A stretch of DNA of 64,000 nt from an uncultured Oscillospiraceae bacterium (GCA_934591705.1 CAKTPM010000004.1:1-64000), one strand, 5' to 3'. Shown: positions 52,139-62,183, numbered from the stretch's first letter. A program made the numbers and translations. Notes: a model not told the origin generated them from the sequence alone.

Positions 52139-53247
52139 ACGGCCTGCACGGTATTATTTTTTCCTATGAGAATCCCACCCAGCTGGGAGATCTGGTGGCC
52201 CATCGGGTCCCCGGCAGCGTCCCCTTCGCCGGGGACTACCGCATGATCGACTTCATCCTCTCCGACCTGAAGAACGCCGGGGTGGCGGATGTGGGGGTTA
52301 TCATGCACGGCAAGTGCCAGTCCCTTTTAGACCACCTGGGCACCGGCAAGAGCTGGGATCTCAGCCGCCTGGACGGCGGCTTGAAGCTCCTGCCCGCCTT
52401 CGCCTTCCGGGAGGGGAGCAGCGCCGACGGGCGCTTCCGGGGCAAGATGGAGGCCCTGGGCAATGTGATGAACTATCTGCGCCATATCCGCCAGGACCAT
52501 GTGGTGCTCTGCGACAGCGACATCGTGGTGAACCTGCCCCTCCAGGAGGTGCTGAGGGACCACATCGCCTCCGGCGCCGACATCACCTGCGTGTGTACGG
52601 AGGACCTGGGCAGCAGCAACGATGTGTACTTTTCCCTGGACGCATCCGACCGTATCACCGATGTGGCCATTGAGATGAGCCACCCCGCCGGCTGGCGGGG
52701 GCTGAACATCTTCGTGCTGAAAACGGAGCTGCTGGTGCAGCTGGTGGAGGACTGCGCCGCCCACAATGAGCGCAGCTTCCGGGAGGATGTGCTGCAAAAG
52801 CGCTGCGGCGAGCTGCGCCTGCAGGCCTGGCGCTGGCAGGGCTACGAGGCCCATATCGACTCTGTCCTCAGCTACTACCGCCGCTCCATGGAGCTGCTGG
52901 ATGCCGATACCCGGCGGCGGCTCTTTGACCCGGCCCGGCCGGTCTACGCCAAGGAGACCGACTCTCCGGCCAGCTACATCGACCCGGCAGGGGGCTGCGT
53001 CAACTCCCTCATCTCCGAGGGCTGCGACATCCGGGGCAGCGTGAAGAACTCCATCATCTGCCGGGGGGTGCGCATCGAAAAGGGCGCCAGCGTGGAGAAC
53101 TGCATCGTCTTCAAGGGCGCGGTCATCAAAAGCGGCGCCACCCTGCGGTGCCTGATCGTGGATAAAAATGTGCAGATCACCGAGAACACCACGCTCCTGG
53201 GTCACGAGAACTATCCCATCGTGGTGGCCAAGGACAGCGTGATCTGA
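52135..53247 (+). CDS. glgD: GlgD, regulatory-type subunit of ADP-glucose pyrophosphorylase
   Basis: The product is 370 aa from ATG at 52135 inside the glgC stop. It resembles GlgC in length and in the C-terminal beta-helix, but the GGxGxRL loop is absent: the start reads [37 protein letters not shown] is retained. GlgD forms a heteromer with GlgC in Firmicutes and raises activity without strong catalysis of its own. Confidence 0.95.
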   Translation: MNGLHGIIFSYENPTQLGDLVAHRVPGSVPFAGDYRMIDFILSDLKNAGVADVGVIMHGKCQSLLDHLGTGKSWDLSRLDGGLKLLPAFAFREGSSADGRFRGKMEALGNVMNYLRHIRQDHVVLCDSDIVVNLPLQEVLRDHIASGADITCVCTEDLGSSNDVYFSLDASDRITDVAIEMSHPAGWRGLNIFVLKTELLVQLVEDCAAHNERSFREDVLQKRCGELRLQAWRWQGYEAHIDSVLSYYRRSMELLDADTRRRLFDPARPVYAKETDSPASYIDPAGGCVNSLISEGCDIRGSVKNSIICRGVRIEKGASVENCIVFKGAVIKSGATLRCLIVDKNVQITENTTLLGHENYPIVVAKDSVI

Positions 53248-53315
53248 AGCGTCTTCCCCACCGCGTGAGGGGCAAGGCGCAAGCGGGACAAAAACAATAT
53301 AGGGAGGTAAAGTCT

Positions 53316-54752
53316 GTGAATATTCTCTTTGCGGCATCCGAGGCGGCGCCCTTCTGCAAGACCGGCGGCCTGGCGGATGTGGTGGGCTCGCTGCCTGTGG
53401 CCCTGGCGAAAAACACCGCCGACAATGTGGCGGTGATCCTGCCGCTGCATAGCCAGATCCCCGATACCTGGCGCCGGCAGATGACCTTTTTGCGCTATAT
53501 CTACATCGATGTGGCCTGGCGGCACCAGTATTGCGGCCTTTTCTCCCTGAAGCACCGGGGCGTGACCTGGTACTTCGTGGACAATGAGCAGTATTTTCAC
53601 CGGGAGAACCTCTACGGCGACTATGACGACGGTGAGCGCTTCTCCTTCTTCTCCCGAGCGGTGGTGAGTCTGCTGCCCTCCCTGGAGACCATGCCGGATG
53701 TCATCCACTGCAACGACTGGCAGACCGCCCTGGTGCCCGTGTACCTGCGGGACATGGCCGTCCGCTGGGAGAGCGTCCGCCGCATCAAGCCGGTGTTCAC
53801 CATCCACAACATCGAGTACCAGGGCCGCTTCGGCGAGAGCTTCCTCCAGGAGGTGGCGGGTCTGGACGAGGGCTGGTGGAACGACGGCACCCTGCGGATG
53901 GACGGCGACATCAACCTTCTGAAGGGGGCCCTGCTGGTCAGCGACCGGGTGAACACCGTGAGCCCCACCTATGCCATGGAGCTGCGGGACAGCACCTATG
54001 CCCACCATATGGAGAGCGTCATCGCCTCCCTCGGGGATAAGATGACCGGCATCCTCAACGGCATCGACACCGAGAGCTATGATCCGGCCACCGATCCGGC
54101 CCTGGCCCGGAACTACCGGGCAGGGGCCACCGGCGGCAGGACCGGGGGCAAAGCCCTGTGCAAAAGGGCTCTGCAGCGGGAGATGGGGCTCCATGAGGAG
54201 CCGGATACCCCCATCATCTCCATCGTCAGCCGCCTGGTGGGCCACAAGGGTGTGGATCTGGTGTGCCAGGCCTTTGACGGCATCATGGACACCGGGGCCC
54301 AGGTGGTGATCTTAGGCAAGGGCGAGGCCGGCTATGAGGACTTTTTCCGGGGTAAGGCCGCCCAGTATCCCGGCCGGGTATCCGCCCAGATCACCTACGC
54401 CGAGGACCTCTCCCGCCGGATCTATAGCGGCAGCGACTTCCTCCTGATGCCCTCCCGCAGCGAGCCCTGCGGCCTGAGCCAGATGATCGCCATGCGCTAC
54501 GGCACGGTGCCCATCGTCCGGCGCACCGGCGGCCTGGCGGACAGCGTGCGCTCCTGCCAGCTGGCCCAGCCCGACGGCACGGGCTTCCTCTTTGACCGCT
54601 ACGACGCCGGGGATATGCTCTGCGTGATCCGTCAGGCCACGGACCTCTACCAAGGGGACCGCAAGGGCTACCGCACCGTGCAGAAGAACGGCATGAGCAC
54701 CGACTTCAGCTGGGAGCGCAGCGCCCGGGAATACCGAAAACTCTACGAATAA
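53316..54752 (+). CDS. glgA: Glycogen synthase (ADP-glucose)
   Basis: The product is 478 aa from GTG at 53316 with GGGAGGTAA upstream. NILFAASEAAPFCKTGGLADVVGSLP is the GT5 N-terminus carrying the KTGGL ADP-glucose site (quoted here in two blocks: NILFAASEAAPF and CKTGGLADVV). The C-terminal E-X7-E region is PSRSEPCGLSQMIAMRYG. It elongates alpha-1,4 chains from ADP-glucose. A 68-base gap from glgD holds no clear promoter. Confidence 0.96.
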   Translation: MNILFAASEAAPFCKTGGLADVVGSLPVALAKNTADNVAVILPLHSQIPDTWRRQMTFLRYIYIDVAWRHQYCGLFSLKHRGVTWYFVDNEQYFHRENLYGDYDDGERFSFFSRAVVSLLPSLETMPDVIHCNDWQTALVPVYLRDMAVRWESVRRIKPVFTIHNIEYQGRFGESFLQEVAGLDEGWWNDGTLRMDGDINLLKGALLVSDRVNTVSPTYAMELRDSTYAHHMESVIASLGDKMTGILNGIDTESYDPATDPALARNYRAGATGGRTGGKALCKRALQREMGLHEEPDTPIISIVSRLVGHKGVDLVCQAFDGIMDTGAQVVILGKGEAGYEDFFRGKAAQYPGRVSAQITYAEDLSRRIYSGSDFLLMPSRSEPCGLSQMIAMRYGTVPIVRRTGGLADSVRSCQLAQPDGTGFLFDRYDAGDMLCVIRQATDLYQGDRKGYRTVQKNGMSTDFSWERSAREYRKLYE

Positions 54753-54762
54753 GGAGATACCT

Positions 54763-57165
54763 ATGACCTTTACGAAAACACAGCTTCGCGACGCCATCAC
54801 CGAAAAGCTCCTGCTGCAGTATGAATGCACCCCCCAGGAGGCCAACGACGGCGAAATGCTCCGGGCCTGCGCCATGGTGCTGCGGGATATCATGGCCGGC
54901 CGCACCGTAGCCACCCATCAGGAGACGGCCCGGGAGGGCAAGCGCATGGTACATTATCTGTCCATGGAGTTTCTCATGGGCCGCAGCCTGATGAAAAACG
55001 CCTACAATCTGGGCATCATCGAGCCGCTGACCCAGGCGGTGGAGGAGCTGGGCTTTCCTGCGGCGGAGCTCTTTGAGAGCGAGCCGGACGCGGGCCTGGG
55101 CAATGGCGGCCTGGGCCGCCTGGCCGCCTGCTATTTAGACAGCATGACCACCCTGGAGATCCCCGCGGCGGGCTACTCCATCTGCTATGAGCTGGGCATC
55201 TTCAAGCAGAAGATCGAAAACGGCGCCCAGGTGGAGCTCCCCGACGACTGGACGCACCTGGGCGGGGCCTGGCTTTTGCCCAAGACCTTAGAGGCCGAGA
55301 CCGTGTCCTTCGGCGGCACCGTGCGCACCCGCTGGGACAAGGGCCACTTCATGGTGGTCACCGAGGGGGACACCAAGGTGCTGGCGGTGCCCTGCGACAT
55401 GGTCATCGCCGGCTATGACACCGACCGTGTGAACACCCTGCGGCTCTGGTCCGCCCGGAGCCCCCAGCCGGTGGATATGGAGATGTTCTCCAAGGGGCAG
55501 TATCTCCAGGCCGCCCGCAGCCGGGCCGAGGCCGAGGCCATCTCCCAGGTGCTCTATCCTGAGGACAACCACCCCGAGGGCAAGGCCCTGCGATTGAAGC
55601 AGCAGTATTTCTTCGTGTCCGCCACCCTGCAGTCCATCACCCGCAAGCACATCCAGACCTACGGCACCCTGAAGAACTTCCACGAGAAGAATGTCATCCA
55701 GATCAACGACACCCACCCCACCCTGGTGATCCCCGAGCTGATGCGCATCCTCATGGACGATGCCGGCATGGACTGGGAGGCCGCCTGGGAGATCACCCAC
55801 AATGCCGTGGCCTACACCAACCACACCGTCATGGCCGAGGCCCTGGAGGTGTGGCCCCAGAAGCTGATGGAGACCCTTCTGCCCCGGGTGTGGCAGATCA
55901 TCCAGGAGATCTCCCGCCGCTGGGAGGAGAAGGTGGAGGGCTTCTACCACGACCGGGAAAAGACCAAGCGCATGGCCATCGTCTGGGACGGCTGCGTGCA
56001 CATGGCCAACCTCTGCATCGCCGGGGGCATGGCCGTCAACGGCGTCAGCGCCCTGCACAGTGAGATCCTGCGGAAGGATGTGTTCCGGGACGCCTGCCAA
56101 ATGGAGCCCGAGAAGTTCAGGAATGTCACCAACGGCGTGGATCACCGCCGCTGGATCAGCCAGAGCAACCCCCGGCTGGACAGCTTTATCCGGGATCACA
56201 TCGGGGAGGGCTACCTCACCCATGCCGGAGAGCTGGCCCGGCTGGAGCGCTACGCCGATGACAGCGGGGCGCTGGCCCGCCTGGAGGAGATCAAGCGCCA
56301 AAACAAGCAGGACTTTGCCGCCTGGGCCAAGCACCAGCAGGGAGTGGTGCTGAATACCGAGGGCATCTTCGATGTCCAGGTCAAGCGCCTGCACGAGTAT
56401 AAGCGGCAGCTTTTGAATGTCCTGCGCATCATTACGCTCTATCAGCAGCTCCGGGACGACCCCAACCGCACGGTGGTGCCCCAGACCTTCCTCTTCGGGG
56501 CCAAGGCCGCCCCGGGCTACGCCGTGGCCAAGCGCATCATCCGGCTCATCAACTCCCTGGCCGCCCAGATCGATGCAGACCCCCTCTGCCGGGACCGCCT
56601 GCAGGTGTGCTTCCTGGAGAACTACCGGGTGACCATGGCCGAAAAGCTCATGCCCGCCAGCGAGATATCCCAGCAGATCTCCACCGCCGGCAAGGAGGCC
56701 AGCGGCACCGGCAACATGAAGTTTATGATGAACGGCGCCCTCACCGTAGGTACCCTGGACGGCGCCAATGTGGAGATGCACCAGGTCCTGGGGGAGGAGA
56801 ATATGTTCCTCTTCGGCCTCCGGGCCGACGAGATCGCCGCCCTCCGGGGCCAGTATGCCCCCCGGAGCTACTATGACCGGGATCCCCTGCTGCGCCGGGC
56901 CGTGGATATGCTCAAGGGCCCCTTCTCCGACGGCGAGAGCTACGAGGACCTGTGGCGGCTTTTGGTGGAGCGGGATCAGTACTTCCTCCTGGCGGACTAC
57001 GCCTCCTATATGGACGCCCAGCGGCGGGCCGTGGCCTGCTACGGGGATCGGGACGCCTGGAACAGAAGCTCCCTCATCAACATCGCCCGCAGCGGCATCT
57101 TCGCCGCCGACCGCTCCATTGCCGACTATGCCGACGGCATCTGGCATGTACCTTATAAGAAATAA
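54763..57165 (+). CDS. glgP: Glycogen/maltodextrin phosphorylase
   Basis: The product is 800 aa, GT35. GNGGLGRLAACYLDSM near residue 110, INDTHPTLVIPELMR and KRLHEYKRQLLN are family blocks. The PLP lysine lies in EASGTGNMKFMMNGAL. It releases glucose-1-phosphate from glycogen ends and so reverses the direction of the other operon genes, making a complete store-and-release set. It starts 10 bases after glgA with AAGGAGA and ends before a strong terminator. Confidence 0.97.
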   Translation: MTFTKTQLRDAITEKLLLQYECTPQEANDGEMLRACAMVLRDIMAGRTVATHQETAREGKRMVHYLSMEFLMGRSLMKNAYNLGIIEPLTQAVEELGFPAAELFESEPDAGLGNGGLGRLAACYLDSMTTLEIPAAGYSICYELGIFKQKIENGAQVELPDDWTHLGGAWLLPKTLEAETVSFGGTVRTRWDKGHFMVVTEGDTKVLAVPCDMVIAGYDTDRVNTLRLWSARSPQPVDMEMFSKGQYLQAARSRAEAEAISQVLYPEDNHPEGKALRLKQQYFFVSATLQSITRKHIQTYGTLKNFHEKNVIQINDTHPTLVIPELMRILMDDAGMDWEAAWEITHNAVAYTNHTVMAEALEVWPQKLMETLLPRVWQIIQEISRRWEEKVEGFYHDREKTKRMAIVWDGCVHMANLCIAGGMAVNGVSALHSEILRKDVFRDACQMEPEKFRNVTNGVDHRRWISQSNPRLDSFIRDHIGEGYLTHAGELARLERYADDSGALARLEEIKRQNKQDFAAWAKHQQGVVLNTEGIFDVQVKRLHEYKRQLLNVLRIITLYQQLRDDPNRTVVPQTFLFGAKAAPGYAVAKRIIRLINSLAAQIDADPLCRDRLQVCFLENYRVTMAEKLMPASEISQQISTAGKEASGTGNMKFMMNGALTVGTLDGANVEMHQVLGEENMFLFGLRADEIAALRGQYAPRSYYDRDPLLRRAVDMLKGPFSDGESYEDLWRLLVERDQYFLLADYASYMDAQRRAVACYGDRDAWNRSSLINIARSGIFAADRSIADYADGIWHVPYKK

Positions 57166-57210
57166 CGCAAAAAAGAGCAGGGCCGCTGTAGGCGGCCCTG
57201 CCCCTATGAG

Positions 57211-57248
57211 AGCAAAGCCCCCGGCCAAGCCGGCGGCTTTGCTTTTTT
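57211..57248 (+). terminator. Intrinsic terminator of glycogen operon
   Basis: AGCAAAGCC.CCGGC and GCCGG.GGCTTTGCTTTTTT pair. A second hairpin (GCAGGGCCGC/GCGGCCCTGC, 57177-57202) precedes it. Confidence 0.85.
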
Positions 57249-57249
57249 C

Positions 57250-58068
57250 TTATTCGGCCCGCTTCAGCCGGGCGGCGGCGCAGCAGAGCAGGAAGGCGGT
57301 GAGATTCACCACCACCACGGAGGCGCCCACCGGCGTGGAGAGGAGGTAGGACCCCGTGAGCCCGATGCAGAAGCACACCACGGAGAAGAGCCCGGCGCAG
57401 ATGACCACGCCCCGGAAGCTCTTTAGGATCCGCATGGCGCTGAGGGCCGGGAAGATCACCAGGCTGGAGATGAGCATGGCGCCCATCATCCGCATGCCCA
57501 GCACGATGGTCAGTGCCGTGAGCACGGATAAGAGGGTGTTGTAGAGCCCCACCCGGACCCCGGTGGCCCGGGAGAAGCTCTCATCGAAGGTGATGGCGAA
57601 GAGCTTGTGGTAAAAGAGCACGAAAAGCGCCAGCACGGCAATGCACAGCACCACGGACAAAGCCACATCCTCCCGGCTCATGGCCAGGATGGAGCCGAAC
57701 ATATAGCTGTCCACATCCGTGGTCATGCCGGTGGTCAGGGAGGTGACGATGACGCCGATGGCCAGGGCCGAGGCGGAGGTCACGGCGATGGCGGCGTCGG
57801 CTCCCATGCGGCTTTTCTCCGTCATCCGCAGCAGGGCCAGGGCCGCCAGGATCACCACCGGCAGGGACACCGGCAGCGGGGCCCAGCCGCAGGCCACGGC
57901 GATGGACAGGGCCCCGAAGGACACATGGCTCAGCCCGTCGCCGATCATGGAATAGCGCTTTAAGACCAGGGGCACCCCCAGCAGTGCCGCGCACAGGGAG
58001 ATCAAAATACCCACCACAAAGGCCCGGAGAATGAAGGGGTAGGCGAGCATGGATAATAGGAGCTTCAT
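57250..58068 (-). CDS. znuB: Zinc ABC transporter permease
   Basis: The product is 272 aa with seven to nine membrane segments of the ABC-3 family. The conserved stretch LKRYSMIGDGLSHVSFGALS near residue 40, and LISSLVIFPALSAMRI, are characteristic. It is the membrane channel for Zn2+ (or Mn2+) uptake. Its ATG overlaps the znuC stop by four bases. The Zur-type regulator and operator at the head of the cluster favour zinc. Confidence 0.93.
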   Translation of the reverse strand: MKLLLSMLAYPFILRAFVVGILISLCAALLGVPLVLKRYSMIGDGLSHVSFGALSIAVACGWAPLPVSLPVVILAALALLRMTEKSRMGADAAIAVTSASALAIGVIVTSLTTGMTTDVDSYMFGSILAMSREDVALSVVLCIAVLALFVLFYHKLFAITFDESFSRATGVRVGLYNTLLSVLTALTIVLGMRMMGAMLISSLVIFPALSAMRILKSFRGVVICAGLFSVVCFCIGLTGSYLLSTPVGASVVVVNLTAFLLCCAAARLKRAE

Positions 58069-58778
58069 CGGGCCTCACCTCCAAACCGCTTGCCGTAGTC
58101 AGAGCGGAGATAATCCGCCGCCGTGCCGAAGAACCAGCCGCTGTGCCCGGCGTGGAGGATGGTGGTGGCGTGGCTCAGGGCGGCGGTGATATCGTGGGTC
58201 ACCATGATCACGGCGATGCCCTCGGTACCGTTGAGATAGTCCAGGGTGCGGTAGAGATCCAGGGCGGCGGCAGGGTCAAGCCCCGTCACCGGCTCATCCA
58301 GGATCAGCACCTCCCCCGCCGCGCACAGGGCCCGGGCCAAAAGCACCCGCTGCTGCTGGCCGCCGGAGAGCTCCCGGTAGCAGCGGTCCTTCAGCTCTAA
58401 GATGCCCAGCTTGCCCATGTTCATCAGGGCGGCGGACTTCTCTCCGGCGGTGTAGAAAAACCGCAGGCCCTTGCCGCTTAAAAACCCGGAGAGCACCACC
58501 TCGTACACCGTGGCGGGAAAGTCCTTCTGGGCCCGGGTCTGCTGGGGCAGATAGCCCACCGCCCCCCGGGTCAGGGACCTGTCCCAGGCAATGGTGCCGG
58601 AAAGGGGCTTATGGAGCCCCAGAAGCGCCTTCAGGAGGGTGCTCTTGCCGCTGCCGTTTTCGCCTACGATGCACAGGTAGTCCCCGGTCTTCACCTGAAA
58701 GCTCAGCCCTGTGGCGATGGGCTTTCCCTCATAGCCCAGGGATACATTTTCCACTTGCAGTAATACTCTCTTGTCCAT
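58065..58778 (-). CDS. znuC: Zinc ABC transporter ATPase
   Basis: The product is 237 aa from ATG at 58778, two bases after the znuA stop. Walker A is GENGSGKSTLLK, the signature is ELSGGQQQRVLLARAL, and Walker B is VLILDEPVTGLD. It energises ZnuB. An upstream in-frame ATG at 58820 lies inside znuA and has no ribosome site, so the shorter start is chosen. Confidence 0.93.
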   Translation of the reverse strand: MDKRVLLQVENVSLGYEGKPIATGLSFQVKTGDYLCIVGENGSGKSTLLKALLGLHKPLSGTIAWDRSLTRGAVGYLPQQTRAQKDFPATVYEVVLSGFLSGKGLRFFYTAGEKSAALMNMGKLGILELKDRCYRELSGGQQQRVLLARALCAAGEVLILDEPVTGLDPAAALDLYRTLDYLNGTEGIAVIMVTHDITAALSHATTILHAGHSGWFFGTAADYLRSDYGKRFGGEAR

Positions 58779-58780
58779 AG

Positions 58781-59815
58781 TCAGGATAGTCCCTCCCGCA
58801 GCGCCGCCACATTCTCCCACATGAGGGAGAGATAGCTTGCGCCGCCTTCAAATTCCTGCCGGGTCACGCTCTGGCAGGAGTGGAATGTCAGCCGCCGGGC
58901 CCCGGTGACCTCGGCGATGGCGTCGGCCACCTTGCCGGAGCTCAGCTCGATGGTGTAGACCACCGGGATGTGTGCCTGCTGCACCTGGTCGATGAGGCGG
59001 CGCAGGGTCCGCAGACTGGGCTCGGTGTCGCTGCTGCAGCCGTGGAAGGCCGCAGCATAGGTGAGGCCGTACTCCCGCACGAAGTATAAAAAGGGGAAGC
59101 GGTCGCCGAAGACCAGCTCCCGGCGGACGCCCTCCTCCACCACCCGGCGGAAGGCCGCGTCCAGATCCTCTAAGTCCTGCAGATAGGCCTCGGTCCGGGC
59201 CCGGTACCCCTCGGCATGGTCGGGGTCGGCGGTGCAGAGGGCCTCACAGATGCCCCGGCAGAGGGTCATGGCCACCACCGGGGAGGTCCAGATGTGCTCA
59301 TCGTATTCCGCTTCCTCAGCGTCCCCGTCCCCGCCATGACCGTGGTCATGGTCGTGGTCATGGTCGTGGTCATGGTCGTGGTCATGGTCGTGGTCATGGT
59401 CGTGATCATCGTGGTCATCCTGGCCGGCGGTCACCTGGCCGTCCCGGATGGGCTCCTCCTCCAGGGCCTCGTCCAGAAGCTCCATGCCCCGGAGCACGCA
59501 GGGGATGTCTTCTCCGGCGCTCTCCAGGATCTCGTCCACCCAAAACTCGCTCTCGCCGCCGTTGTAGAGAAACACCTCCGCCTCGCTGACGGTGATGACA
59601 TCCATGGGCGTGGGCTCAAAGCTGTGGGTCTCCCGGCCGGCGGGCACCAGCAGCGTCACCGCCGCGTCCTCGCCGCCGATGACCCGGGCAAAGTCATAGT
59701 AGGGAAAGAGGGTGGCCACCACCCGCAGGCGTCCGTCCTGTGGGGTGCTGCGTCCGCCGCAGCCGCAGAGCAGCAAAAGCGCCGCCGCCAAAAGAAGTGC
59801 CGCGGCCCGTCTCAT
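58781..59815 (-). CDS. znuA: Zinc-binding lipoprotein with long His/Asp loop
   Basis: The product is 344 aa from ATG at 59815. It has a signal peptide with lipobox LLCGC, so it is lipid-anchored outside. Cluster 9 solute-binding features include VVATLFPYYDFARVIGG and THSFEPTP with the first His ligand. A loop of alternating His and Asp, coded by a 12-base tandem repeat, follows, and DEHIWTSP carries the second His. Where many ZnuA have a third His, this protein reads FGDRFPFLYFVREYGL, so the ligand set is a variant. It delivers Zn2+ to ZnuBC. It overlaps zur by four bases. Confidence 0.92.
   Translation of the reverse strand: MRRAAALLLAAALLLLCGCGGRSTPQDGRLRVVATLFPYYDFARVIGGEDAAVTLLVPAGRETHSFEPTPMDVITVSEAEVFLYNGGESEFWVDEILESAGEDIPCVLRGMELLDEALEEEPIRDGQVTAGQDDHDDHDHDHDHDHDHDHDHDHDHDHGHGGDGDAEEAEYDEHIWTSPVVAMTLCRGICEALCTADPDHAEGYRARTEAYLQDLEDLDAAFRRVVEEGVRRELVFGDRFPFLYFVREYGLTYAAAFHGCSSDTEPSLRTLRRLIDQVQQAHIPVVYTIELSSGKVADAIAEVTGARRLTFHSCQSVTRQEFEGGASYLSLMWENVAALREGLS
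59341..59400. repeat. 12-base tandem repeat inside znuA
   Basis: CGTGGTCATGGT is present five times without change and continues imperfectly on both sides. On the coding strand it encodes repeated His-Asp pairs, the metal-binding loop. Confidence 0.92.
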
Positions 59816-60210
59816 GTGGTCTCCTCCCGGGCGCATGCCTCGCACACCCCGTAAAAGAGGGTGCGCCGGGGGTTGATGGAAAAGTGGTGCTCCCGGAGGA
59901 TGTGGGCATAGAGCTCCCCCAGGTGGGAGCAGTCCATGTGGAGGATGGCGCCGCAGCGCTCGCACTTGAGCAAAAAGCACTCCCCCCGGGCGCTGCAATA
60001 CTGAAAGTGGGTGCCCTCGTCGGTGACGATCTTGTGGATCTGCCCCCGCTGGGCCAGGCGCTCTAAGTGCCGGTACACCGTGGTCATCCCCACGCTCTGC
60101 CCGGCGGCGTGGAGGGCCTCGGTGAGCTCCGCGGCGGTGCAGCCGGTGGGGAAGCCCGCGATGCAGTCCAAAACAGCCCGCTGCTGCCGGGTCATATAGG
60201 TAACAGACAT
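59812..60210 (-). CDS. zur: Fur-family regulator, probably Zur
   Basis: The product is 132 aa with AGGAGGAG before the ATG. The winged helix holds TTVYRHLERLAQRGQIHKI, and the metal sites include CERCGAILHMDCSHL and a C-terminal CEACA giving two CxxC pairs for structural zinc. Its position as first gene of a zinc-uptake operon under a Fur-type box supports Zur (zinc repressor) rather than Fur or PerR; PerR-specific residues were not assessed. It would repress its own operon when zinc is plentiful. Confidence 0.88.
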   Translation of the reverse strand: MSVTYMTRQQRAVLDCIAGFPTGCTAAELTEALHAAGQSVGMTTVYRHLERLAQRGQIHKIVTDEGTHFQYCSARGECFLLKCERCGAILHMDCSHLGELYAHILREHHFSINPRRTLFYGVCEACAREETT

Positions 60211-60221
60211 GGTCTCCTCCT

Positions 60222-60274
60222 ATTTGAAAATGAAATTCATTTTCAAATTATAGCAGATTTTTCACCCCTGTCAA
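60222..60274 (-). promoter_or_regulatory. zur-znuACB promoter with 27-bp Zur/Fur box
   Basis: TTGACA (60274-60269), 16 bases, TATAAT (60252-60247) on the minus strand. ATTTGAAAATGAA and TTCATTTTCAAAT form a perfect palindrome around one A (60222-60248), covering the transcription start and touching the -10. Binding there would block the promoter. Confidence 0.88.
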
Positions 60275-60563
60275 GGGGGCGCAAGGCAGCAAAGGGGCCA
60301 GGAAAAAGGGGGAGGACGCCGAGGAAACAGAGAGGGAAATTTGCAGAAAAAATGACAAGCAAACGAGAAAACACGCATAAAGTTTCGTAAAAATAAAATT
60401 TTGAAAGAATATTGCGGAATTGTGCGAATTGTACAACTATTTTCCGGGGGAAAGGACGAAAAGAGGGGCTTGCTGTATAGAGGACATATAGAATGGCCGG
60501 TATTCGTGTTCATAGAATGTTAAAATAACGAATTACGAAGAAAAAATCTGTCAAAATTGCTAA
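60275..60563. other. AT-rich intergenic stretch, nothing assigned
   Basis: About 290 bases between the divergent zur and NSS promoters, AT-rich from 60350 on. I see no open frame with a ribosome site, repeat or RNA structure here. Confidence 0.6.
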
Positions 60564-60592
60564 TTGCGATGTGAGGGCCGTTTTTGTATACT
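60564..60592 (+). promoter_or_regulatory. Sigma-A promoter for NSS symporter
   Basis: TTGCGA at 60564-60569, 17 bases, TATACT at 60587-60592. The leader to 60717 is about 120 bases and includes a CCCGCGAAAAAACGGG hairpin. Confidence 0.6.
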
Positions 60593-60717
60593 AATAGTTG
60601 AGAATAGCTTGTGGGGAAATTTTTTTCACCGCCGGTTATGGTTTCCTCAGAGGGGTGCGGCAGCATCCCGGAAATTCTTCCCGCGAAAAAACGGGAAAAG
60701 GAAAAAGGAGAGAAAAT

Positions 60718-62151
60718 ATGGAAGAAAGAAAAGGATTTGGAAGCAATTTTGGCTTCCTGATGGCCGCTGTGGGCAGTGCAGTGGGCCTGGGCAACATCTG
60801 GGGCTTCCCCAATAAGATGGGCGCCATGGGCGGCTTCACCTTCCTCATCATCTATCTGATCCTGGCGGCTGTCTGCGGCTACATCGTGATGCTGGGCGAG
60901 CTGTCCATCGGCCGTAAGACCGGTGCCGGCGCCGTGAAGGCCTACCACCTCATTTCCAAGAAGTTCAAGTGGATCGGCTGGCTGGGCATTGCCTCCGCCT
61001 TCCTCATCATGAGCTTCTACTGCGCGCTGGGCGGCTACTGCCTGAAGTATGTGGTTCTGAACATTGGCAACCTCTTCCATGCCGGCTTCGGCTCCAACGG
61101 TCTCAGCGGCGGCGATGTGTTCAGCACCTTCCTGACCAGCCCTGTGGAGGGCGTCATCTACGGCCTCATCTTCGTGGCCCTGACCATGGTCATCGTCATG
61201 GGCGGCGTCGGCGGCGGTATCGAAAAGGTCTGCTCCGTGGGTATGCCTGCTCTGTTCGTGATGCTGGTGATCTGCATCATCCGCGCCAACACCCTGCCCG
61301 GCGCCATCAACGGCCTGCGCTACATGTTCGTTCCCGGCTGGGCGGTGGCCAACGGTGTCATCCCCGAGGCCCCCAGTGTATTTGAAGTGATCTCCACCGC
61401 CGGCGGCCAGATGTTCTTCTCTCTGTCCATCGGCATGGGCGCTATGATCACCTACGGCTCCTACCTCCAGAAGAAGGAGAACCTCTCCAAGAACGCCCTG
61501 ATGATCGTTATCATGGATACCCTCATCGCTCTTTGCGCCGGCCTGTGCGTGATCCCCGCCCGCTTCGCCCTGGATCCCGAGGGCCCCTTGGGCGGCCCCA
61601 AGCTGCTGTTCATCACCATGCAGAATGTGTTTGACAGCATGAGCTCCGCCGGCCCCATCTTCGGCATCATCTTCTACCTGCTGGTGGTGTTCGCCGCCAT
61701 TTCCTCCTCCATCTCCCTGCTGGAGGTGGTGGTGGCCCACTTCGTGGATAAGGCCCGTGACGCCGGTAAGGGCGACCACCGTAAGAAGTACTCCCTGGTG
61801 GCTTCCCTGGCCATCGCCGTGCTGTGCGCCCTGGTGTGCGTGGACGGCCTGGGCTCCAACGGCATCGCTCCCTGGGAGCTGCTGGGCCTGTCCTCCTACG
61901 CGGGCTGGAGTGACTGCTGGCTGGACTTCTTCGACATGCTCTCCGAGGGCGTGATGATGCCTCTGGGCGGCCTGCTGATGATCCTCATGCTGGGCTACGA
62001 GCTCAAGGAGGATCTTATCAAGGAGGAGTGCGAGATCACGCCGGGCTACCAGTACAAGATCGGCGGCTTCGTGAAGGCCTGCGTCAAGGTCATCACCCCG
62101 CTGTGCATGCTGCTGATCCTCTACGGCCAGATCAAGACCTTCTTCGGCTGA
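60718..62151 (+). CDS. Na+-dependent symporter of the NSS family
   Basis: The product is 477 aa from ATG at 60718 with AAAGGAGAG upstream. About 11-12 membrane segments are seen. The first reads FLMAAVGSAVGLGNIWGFPN, the Na+/substrate site of LeuT-type carriers. GMGAMITYGSYLQKKENL in the sixth to seventh segment region is also typical. It brings an amino acid or similar solute in with Na+. The substrate is unknown. A strong terminator follows. Confidence 0.94.
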   Translation: MEERKGFGSNFGFLMAAVGSAVGLGNIWGFPNKMGAMGGFTFLIIYLILAAVCGYIVMLGELSIGRKTGAGAVKAYHLISKKFKWIGWLGIASAFLIMSFYCALGGYCLKYVVLNIGNLFHAGFGSNGLSGGDVFSTFLTSPVEGVIYGLIFVALTMVIVMGGVGGGIEKVCSVGMPALFVMLVICIIRANTLPGAINGLRYMFVPGWAVANGVIPEAPSVFEVISTAGGQMFFSLSIGMGAMITYGSYLQKKENLSKNALMIVIMDTLIALCAGLCVIPARFALDPEGPLGGPKLLFITMQNVFDSMSSAGPIFGIIFYLLVVFAAISSSISLLEVVVAHFVDKARDAGKGDHRKKYSLVASLAIAVLCALVCVDGLGSNGIAPWELLGLSSYAGWSDCWLDFFDMLSEGVMMPLGGLLMILMLGYELKEDLIKEECEITPGYQYKIGGFVKACVKVITPLCMLLILYGQIKTFFG

Positions 62152-62183
62152 GAATAGGCGGCAAGAAACTGTTACATCATAAA

